From: Heterobilharzia americana | Lineage: Eukaryota > Platyhelminthes > Trematoda > Strigeidida > Schistosomatidae | Reading direction: 5' to 3' | Assembly (NCBI GenBank): GCA_944470555.2 | Contig: OX104127.1 | Location: forward strand, 115,472,741 to 115,536,740 | Length of the DNA stretch: 64,000 bases | In this document: piece by piece, positions 13,401 to 22,900 of the stretch | Position numbering within the stretch: the first letter of the stretch is position 1 | Layout: each line of letters opens with the position of its first letter | The notes under the pieces: generated by a model | What the model was told of the DNA's origin: nothing | The model's input: only the letters and a program-made list of their open reading frames with translations | The model's database searches: none | Made by a program: the position numbers and the translations under genes

Positions 13401-16400
13401 TTCAAACATAAATAAACCTTAACACATACTGATTGGAACAATGAAATGTAAATTTTAGTGATTTTTATATACATAGATAGAATAAAAAAATAATTCAAGT
13501 GTTCCTCACAAGGGTTTTGTGCAAGCTGTCTCTTTTTTCCTTGATGAACATAACCTAGATATATTATTGACTTCTCACTCAGAGTTCAATATCTGCGATA
13601 TTATTTGATCATGTCTTGATCATAGTTTACGTAGATGTGTAAAGAGATTATGTTTCGTGAATTTTGTTAAATAACACGACAATCAAGCTTATATAGATGT
13701 CATTAGTTTAAGTTAGCAAGTTCATTTTTGCTGCATTAGTGTACTGCTAAATTATAAGTCGCTTTTGAGGCAAACGATAAAAACACTTCCTACTTTTATC
13801 TCAATGCAGGTAGGGAATAACTCTCTGGTTTTAGAGCGGATGCTATTGTCTCTAGTTGTCAAGAGATTAACTGTTGGTAATATTCTAGTGACAAATATTT
13901 AGCACCTAAAAATACAGCGATAAGAGATATGGGAAGAGAAATATTTTAATATCTTCTTAAGGAATCAAAATGTAGTGAGCATCATTATGTTTTGCTCTAC
14001 AAAATGAATGTGAAGAGGACTACTACTTGTTAAGGGATAGACAAGTAATAGTGATATTATATTGAGTATCTTTTATAATTACTGGTACTCCGCAGTGGTC
14101 ACTGCCGACATTAGACATAAAGTATTTGGTAAACAGACCTTGTCACCTAACAAGACTATAGGAGTTTTCATAGCAAATTGCTTTTGACGCGTACTACTTG
14201 CATACATTTTTAACTGAGAGCAGTATTTTAACTAACAGATTGTTACTGACTACACTGACATAAAAATGATAGGTTTCTCAAACCTATTTTCGTTATTACC
14301 TACCTCAGAACAAAAAGTAAACCATTATTAATCACAAGTAATATGTATTCAGGCTATAGATTTATCACCTTCAAACCTTCTGTCTAATAGTCTATGCACC
14401 TTATGCTTTACTTCAGCTGGTTCCTTAGACATGACTAAATATACAATCCCTAGCACCTGTAACAGTTATTGGAAACCAAATCTACCAAATATTTACTAAA
14501 TCATGAATTTTTTAGACGTTGGAGTTCGTAGACATTGGTTACGGCCTTCAGAAAAATCCATATATTTAAGCGACAATTTATTTTCACTACCAAAAATGTT
14601 TCTTTATATATGAAGCATTCAGAGGCAGGGTGCGAAGACATACACATATATGTTTACATATGCATAGCATAAAGTCTTACAGATTTAAGTGCTTTCGTTT
14701 ATTTGGAGGAAAAAATATAGAACGCTCCTCAACGAATTGTCAATTCAAAGTTGCATAAACATCAATGTCTCTGAATGAGAAACACCCCCGAAAAATGCCA
14801 CATATGGGAAAATATCTGATTGTAGAAAAAGTAAAATACACTTATTCTGCATCTGCTCAGAAAGTGTGTGGTCGTGACAAATGTATCTGTTCAGTGAAAT
14901 TGATACTATAGTACACAGAGAAACTGAAATCTGTTCATATTTAGTAACAAAAAGAATCAGGAAAGTAACAATGTTTGTACAAAACTTTTTTTCAGTAAAT
15001 ACACTTATATAATACAGAATTGTAGTTTCAATGTATAATCCATAATGTCTATCATTGTACATGGCAACATGCAAAAACAAAGGAGTAAAATGCGACTGAT
15101 GGACGAATCACTATGGATTTTAAATAGAGTGAAACATGATGATATGGAAAATATTGTACTGCATTACACTCAACTTTAACCCTTATTTATTTATTGTTAT
15201 TATTTTCATATCGCTAAATTGGCTAAAATTTGAGACATTTAGGAATAAAAGCCGTTCACTGTTATCCTCTTAAGGGAGCTTCTTGAATCCGTCTACAAGT
15301 ATGGACATAAATGTTTGATGTCAATGGAATATTTTAGCAAAATGCCTTATCTTTCGTCCATTTAGATCCCTTCACAAATTTGGATAAGATAAAAAGGATG
15401 AAATTTACTGAATAAAATGATATCATTATAGCTCACGAATACTTTTCAGCTACATACAGCCTAAAAGTTCAACTAGTATTAGGACATAGGATATTTGGAA
15501 ACTAGGGACTCAGTAATCATGTTGGTTGATAATCCACATAACATGCGAGCGAATTAATTGTACAGAGGTAAGATATGTAAGAAAGGAAGAATAATAGTAG
15601 ATAAACAAAACGTTATATAGCTAAAATTTCAATGAAACAGGGTCAAGTTTTACTCACCAAGGGTCTGTGGCATTAACTACACTCTCCTTCTGTATGCAGT
15701 AGTTAAGTTGAAAGAATTTTATTACGATCGCTTTTTGTGCATACAACTTTTCCTGAGTTACTGGTATCGAAAAGAGAAAATCTTATGGTTTGAACACTTT
15801 GAACTTCAAAACATTTCATGAACAAATTATTCAGATGGGTTACACTTAATGGTTTTATTCTCCCCGTGGATCATTAGTCATGTAAACAGTTATTTTGGTA
15901 ACAGTAAAAAAATCGAAATTTAACGAAAGTTATGACTTTGCTGAAGCAAAAATTTCATATAAAAGAGAACTCTTATGATCGATGTGAAATTCTATATCTC
16001 ATGAGTTTGTCATAGACTCATTTCACTTTAAAAAGTATGGTATTGTATTGTCTAAACTATATGTCAATTATTTAGCCTGTGTAACTTTAACCTTTTGATA
16101 ATCAAATATTATCATATAACTCTGCGTAAATTTTCATCCAAGTTCCTGAGCATTTCGTTTGGTTCAACAGACCAATGATACTTAGATTCGAAGAATATAA
16201 CATTATGTTAGTGATCAACCGGAGTAACACTAAAAAAATTGGAAGCTACGACCTCCTAGTTTGGGACCTAGTAAGGCATATTCAGTATGCCTCTGGGTAT
16301 CGATTGTGAGAAAATCAGGTCCTATAGCTATCACATTGACAATTAGTCATATGGACGAAATTCAATGATCCACTATTTCCTGTCACTTCTCAATAAAACA

Positions 16401-16885
16401 CTTCCATTAACCAATGCTAACTGTCAGTGTTGGTATCGACATTCTACTTGACCAATCACACAGGTGATAGCTTCTCAGTAGGACTTCGAGAAATCTAGCT
16501 GGACACACGTCACCTAATGTTATGCATTGTGATATTTGAAATAAACACCATCTTTCTTCCTCTAAAAGCTTAGTGCTAGTGTTACAAATTTTGGACTCTC
16601 TAGTTTGAAATTAATAAAACAAGCAGCTGTTCACTAATCTAAATGCATGTTTAATACTGATTAGTATACATAAAGATATCTGATTTTACCTATCCAGTAA
16701 ATCAAATGAAGTGTTGATTCTATCATCTACAAAAATAAGAGAAATCTTCATTCTTTTTATGCATTGTAAAACTATTTATTCATCCCCTCATGACAATAGA
16801 AACAATGGTGTCAATTATCTTTGAACAATTAGAGTAAATAATGAACACAGAGGATTTAATCAGTAACACTATCATCATCATCATC

Positions 16886-16922
<37 letters not shown>

Positions 16923-19900
16923 ATCGTGGTCACTACGACTCGTTGGGGCGATTTTCATAGACATAACTATGTTGAAACAGTTGGTGATATTTGAAGCGTT
17001 GACCAAGTCATTACTGATACATCATCGAATTTTAGCAATACATAATTGTTTTTCCTTTTCCCAGAAAAAGTTTGTTAATACGTAGGCACATGAATAAAAG
17101 CAATATCTTATGATAGACGTTCATGATTAACTGTCAAACCTTAAAGATACAGAGAAGAAATAAAACAGAATTAACTAGCATTACAATAATAAAAGTCAAC
17201 AAACTATCCTGTATATTTCTAAACTAAAAATGATAGGTATACATAAATATAAAGTTGAATTGCGCAGTTTTTAATTAAATATGCTGACTTATTACAGGGT
17301 TAGTTAATTAATTGATTCTGAAAATTCTGTTCACGGACACAAATTTTTATTTATGAAAAGGATCTGTTTTGTAGGTATGCCTGTTGCAAAGACTAATTGT
17401 CATGACTACTGTACAGTTTATTTAAGTCAATGTAGTTACTGTTCATTTCTTAACTTGGCCGAATATTTTTGCCAATATCGTAATGAATCCGGCTAAATAA
17501 CAGCTATCTTTTGTTATTAAGTGATGAAAATATATATTATGTGTATCTTACATTAGGGTAGATTGTAGTTGAATATAATGAGTCTCTGAAATACATGGAA
17601 GGGTGGATGTTATAAATTTGTTTCAGTTGACGATAAGTGTAAATTAACATTGAAAATTTGAATACACTAAAGCATACGCATTCACATTGAATACCATCAA
17701 CATTAAAAGGGTGTTTATGCCTTATGTATGATAAAAAAAGAGGAATATATAGTATGGCGTTAATAACAGAGGGTGGAAAGAAATATCCGAAGACCTCTGG
17801 TGTGTATTCTGCCACAAACAATCTCTCAAATCATGGTTACTTCGGTCTCACTATCATGGAACGTCAGATAACTTGATTCTGTGAAATCTGAGAAGCAGAA
17901 TGATTTTTAAAGAAAAAGAAAAGTAATTAGCTTATAAAGAATCTTTGAAACATGAAGAAAGTTGAATTACTCTGCATAAACACGTACATAAACTACGCAA
18001 ATATATATGCAGGATTATGATTTCAAATAAGTGATTCAATTAGACTTGGCGTATCAAAAATCAGTATTGTCTGAAGTCTGCCTCATAATATTGTTCACTC
18101 ACAAAAAAGTATTGTTATTAAACAATGAATCGCACAAAATTTCCTCAAATTCTCAGATGATAGCAACCTCTTCGACTTCTTGCTTGTTACTTGACCTTCA
18201 TACTAACATTCTAACCTGTTCATATTTCGACCCATTTTAAAGAGTTACCTTTTGTAATAATGTGCTGATATATGAGATTGAAATTTTCAAAACATATTGG
18301 TTGTATCCATCACCTATTTCAGATAAACCATACCTTCATACCTTCTTATTTCATTATCCAAAAGGACTGGTCATTAGAAACGTTTTACAAGTCTGTTTTC
18401 AAGTGCATCACATGGTTTAAAACTATCAAGCATGAATTAGGCTTCATCAGTTAACTTAAATAAAAACTGTCAGTGTAACTAGTTTTTTTTGTCTCTTTTT
18501 ACCCAGTACCGTTTATAAGATATTGTTTCTAAAGCATGTGATATCGCACTCCAATAGCAGCTAGGTTGGGAACAGTTATTCACAAGATTTACTGTTTGAT
18601 TCAGAATAATAAACCAGAGAACAAACCATTTGTGACGTTCCAAGGTACTCCCTTGTCAGTACTAAAACTTCCTGGTCTCAGAGTATAATTTGTTTAATAT
18701 GAGAGACTCCGGACCACCTTTTTACTACAAACATACCATAGAAAAAGGCTGTGAGGTAGTTAGTACTAAGGTAATCACTTCTGAAAGCACCAAAAATAAA
18801 AAAATTGCTATAAAGGTATGTTGCGTTGCTTCTGCATGCTCAAAATTTACAAAACAAGTTTAACTACTTATAAGTAAGTGATACAGATATTGAATATTTT
18901 TTTACCTTTGCAGGGGTTGAAAATATTGAAGCTGAGTCGAACCACGTATTAACCGAAAACTTTCATTTATCCTATTTTAATCCTCTGAAATCAACGCCTT
19001 CTAAATCCTATAGCATGAACACACTACTTGCACAACCAATTTACGTGGCAATGGGGATAGCACTATCTATCCTTCTATTTGGTATTTTATTCCTTACAAC
19101 AGCACTTCTAATTTATCGTAAACACAAACACTTTCATATTTCTAATTGTCATGCAGTTTGTAACTATTCATGTCATAATGGGAATGCTGTTACATCACCC
19201 ACTATGGAGAGTGTCAATCATAAAAGCTCTGTAGGAATATCAGAAAACTTAAACAGATATCAGAATTTGAGTCAACTAACTACCATGTATCCAAATCAAA
19301 ATTCAGTTGACCAACCACTGTTATTAAATGGTATCAGTTCTAATGAAAGCATGAATCCCTCCACTGAATACCGATCATTGCCATCAGGTCACGGTGACAA
19401 TAACTGGTTGAAACCAGTTGATAATGTGACTTCTCATGAGTGAGTTATCCGGTAACAAATGCAATATTTTAAATCGTAGTATGCATTATTTTTAATTTCA
19501 GATTAATCTGTCATTATCACTGTTATTATTCATATAGTTTAAAAAGACCTATAGGAGTTCTTCAGTCTACTTCGTTAGGAGTCCTTTGACTATGACAATA
19601 AATAGGTACAGTCAGACAGCAGAAAGACATATTCATGGTTTATGCTGTTGTCGCTCATCATCAATATGCGATATTAGTGAAGATCTATGGATCAAACTGG
19701 GAATAGTAAGTGTTCAGTATTCTCTGGGATACAGTGCTTGTCCTTCACAATCAGCCTTGGTGACTTCATCAATACTTACTCCATAAATAAGCGGGATAGT
19801 TTCAAGTTACATGAATGAGTGTACAACATATTTGCCGATCCTGAGCCATTATTGGATTATATGTGAAGACGAGTTTTTTTCGATTACATTTTCAAGTGTA

Positions 19901-22900
19901 TAACTAACACAACCTACTGCCTAATGCTCTTGACCTAACGTGTGATTATGGACCTGGCTGGTCGGTTTAGAGTCAGTTGATAACGGCTGGAATATTGGAT
20001 TAATTCTCGCATACCTGTTGGTAGTCATTTTATTAGAGTACCATGGTTTCAGGAATTTATTTGTAGCTTTTTAGCCTCCATCTTTTATTGATTATACTTT
20101 GTCCCAGTCACGGTTGTGATTTCGCTCGTCTACATCAATCGATACCAATATGATGTCGTTTGACTGTTAGTTATTGCTCATAAATTATTTGGCTTATTTG
20201 ACAACTGGATTAGCCGACATAATGATGTTGGCAGCTTTTGCAACTAATTTTGTAGATTACATTCATCTTGTCATTCTTGGATAGTGGATCTTTTAGCCTG
20301 AATAATATGTTCTGCAGGGATTTGTTTGGCTTGTATGCCATGCCGATGCCAAACGAATGAAGTAATCAGCTGACGGTTCCTGAGATATCTTCTCTATATA
20401 GTAAAGTAATTCGCTTTGAGTTGTGGTAATTTTCTTGGACTCAGGCCTCTTGATAGGTACTTTTTGATGAAGTTGACTGCATAATTATTGACTCCTAACA
20501 CTTTGTTAAGGTGTTTTCCTTTGATTTCCATAGTGGTTGAGCTTATCTTGGTGTCTACAAATAGTGCACTGAAGTGTTGTTATTCTTGTTCTAAAGATGT
20601 GTGTTTTGCCTCTCCCTACACTTGGGTTTGATAGTTTCATTTATGTGTTCTACTGAGAAGAACATCTAGAAATAGGAATTTGTTATTTTCTTCTTCTTTT
20701 TTGAATTGGATACCATCGAACTACTGAGACTGAACATGCTTTCCAGTTCACTTGTTTCTGATCTAAAATAGTGTCATCTACATGATGAGTCTAAATTTGG
20801 CTTGTAGTTTTTTGAAGTGATAAGTGATTCTAACCCATGCATCATTTTTAAGCAATCAGTCTAGATGCTGGTGAACGAAAATTAGTTCTTTTGGGGTGTT
20901 TATAGATCTTGTTGAATTAAAAAGTATATCGTGATTAGTTCCAACACCATGTTGCATCGACGAGCTCAGTCGGTACAGATAATACGTTCTTTCCAAAGGT
21001 TGGAATTACAATGCAAAAAACTAAGCGTCATAATAGCTGACTTAATTTCTAAACAAGGGAGAAATTATGAATTTTCTAAATGATAAACACGAATATTAAC
21101 TGATGAATTCTTATAAAATTTTGGGAATATCTATGACATGCTTTTAAATATGAAATCGCAAAGTACTAACAAAACAGTTTTGAATGGTTTAGACTCTTTG
21201 ATGCAAAACGTCCCTGGATAAATAAATTTGATCACCGTTCACTGGATCACTGTTTCATTTGTTCTAACACTCAAGAGAAAAACGTTGAACAAACAATGAA
21301 CATTAAGTCCTGAATGCCATAAAACTGCTGAAATGTGGGAAAGCAGCAGGACTAAACGAAATTCCTCCAGAAGCACTGAAAACAGATGCAGAGACAATAG
21401 TGGACATGCTCACACCACAATTGCAGAAGGTTTGTAAGGAAGGAAGAGAAGGCAGCTGGAGACTGGAAGATGGGCTACCTTGCCAAACTCCCAAACAAGG
21501 GAGACCTAAGTCTTGGCGAGAACTGGAGAGGAATCATGCTACTGTCCACTCCAAGCAAAATATTATGCTGAATCATCCTGGAGAGACTAACGGATGCTCT
21601 CGATTCAGAGTGACGACCGTAACAGGCTGGCTGGCTGGTTGGCTTCAAGAAGAACAAATAATATGCGAATCGAATTGCAACGCTACGCATCATCATAAAA
21701 CAAAGTATAGAATGGCAGTTAACTCTCCACCTTACCTCAACTTTGCCGACTTTGAAAAGGCCTTGTAAAGCGTCGACTGAGAAGTAATTAGGCAGGCAGC
21801 TACCTCAACACTACGGAGTGCCCCTAATTTTTGTCAACCTCATTGAACAGCTATATGAAGACGCCACATGCCAAATGACTCACAATGGAAAGGTCAGGGA
21901 CGCCTTTGAAGTGAAGACAGGAGTAAGACAAGGCTGTCTACTATCACTGATCATTTTCCTGATTGTAGTGGACTGGAATGGATCATGCAGCAAAACCGTG
22001 AGGAATAAGAAGAGGGGCATACGCTGGCTGGACCGATGAGAAGACCCTAGATTATTTGGATTTCATCACCGATCATGATTTATGTCTGATGTCTTGTCAC
22101 ACAAACCCGAAGATCTTCAGGCGAAAACTAAGAAGTTGACAGAAAACGTAGCGCCAGTCACCATCAACAGGAGCAACCTGAGAGAAGTTGTCTCTTTCAC
22201 TTACCTAGTCAAGGCAGCACCGTTTCAACTACAGGCGGCGGTACAGATGAGGAAGTCAAAGTCAGGATCGGAAAAGCAAGACAGGCTTTCACTAATCTCA
22301 AACCAATATAGAGATCTACTTCACTCAGCATAAAAAACAAAATCCAGATTTTCAACACTAATTCAATAAAGTCAATCAGTGCTTCTATGTGGTTCAGAAA
22401 CTTGGCGCATTACGAAAAGCATTTCCAACAAACCGAAGACATTTATCAACAGCAGACGTCTACGCTCACCCGATATTGAAGATCAGATGGCCAGAATAGG
22501 AAGAATAAGCAACAAGGAACTGTGGGAACGAACTAACCCAGAACCTATCGCCCAACAAATATGCAGAAGAAAGTGGAGATGGATTGGACTGGACATAAAC
22601 TGAGAAGACCATTCGGGGACATCACGCGTCAGGCCGTAGAGTGGAACCCATATGGGAAGCGATGAGTTGGGCGTCGGAGACGAGGGTGATATGGAGGAGA
22701 TCATGTGAGGAAGAAATGAAAGCTTATGGGCAGTCGTGGTGCCAGGTTCAAAAGACTGTAGAGAAGAGAGTGCACTGGAGACGTGCTACTGAATCCCTAT
22801 GTTCCACTAGGAACCCAAGGGATAAAAATAATAAAAAACAATGGACATATTTACTTCACACATAATATTGTTTGATTATTAGAGTGAGACAGATATTCAA

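Larger units (their letters stand above)
7010..18913 (+). other. 11.9-kb intron of the BAMBI-like gene
   Basis: It runs from a GTTAGC donor to a TTTACCTTTGCAG acceptor. It contains a (TA)n tract, a Penelope GIY-YIG fragment, an Sm-alpha remnant, a long dispersed repeat (8880-9610) and an (AGT)n tract. Between about 9700 and 16860, and from 16930 to 18900, I see only AT-rich non-coding sequence. Open stretches such as 14745-15080 (-) and 17537-17821 (-) show no domain and are probably chance. Confidence 0.6.

Noticed and set aside
14745..15080. 111-codon minus-strand frame in the large intron
   Set aside because: Composition looks like random AT-rich translation; no motif, splice context or repeat similarity.
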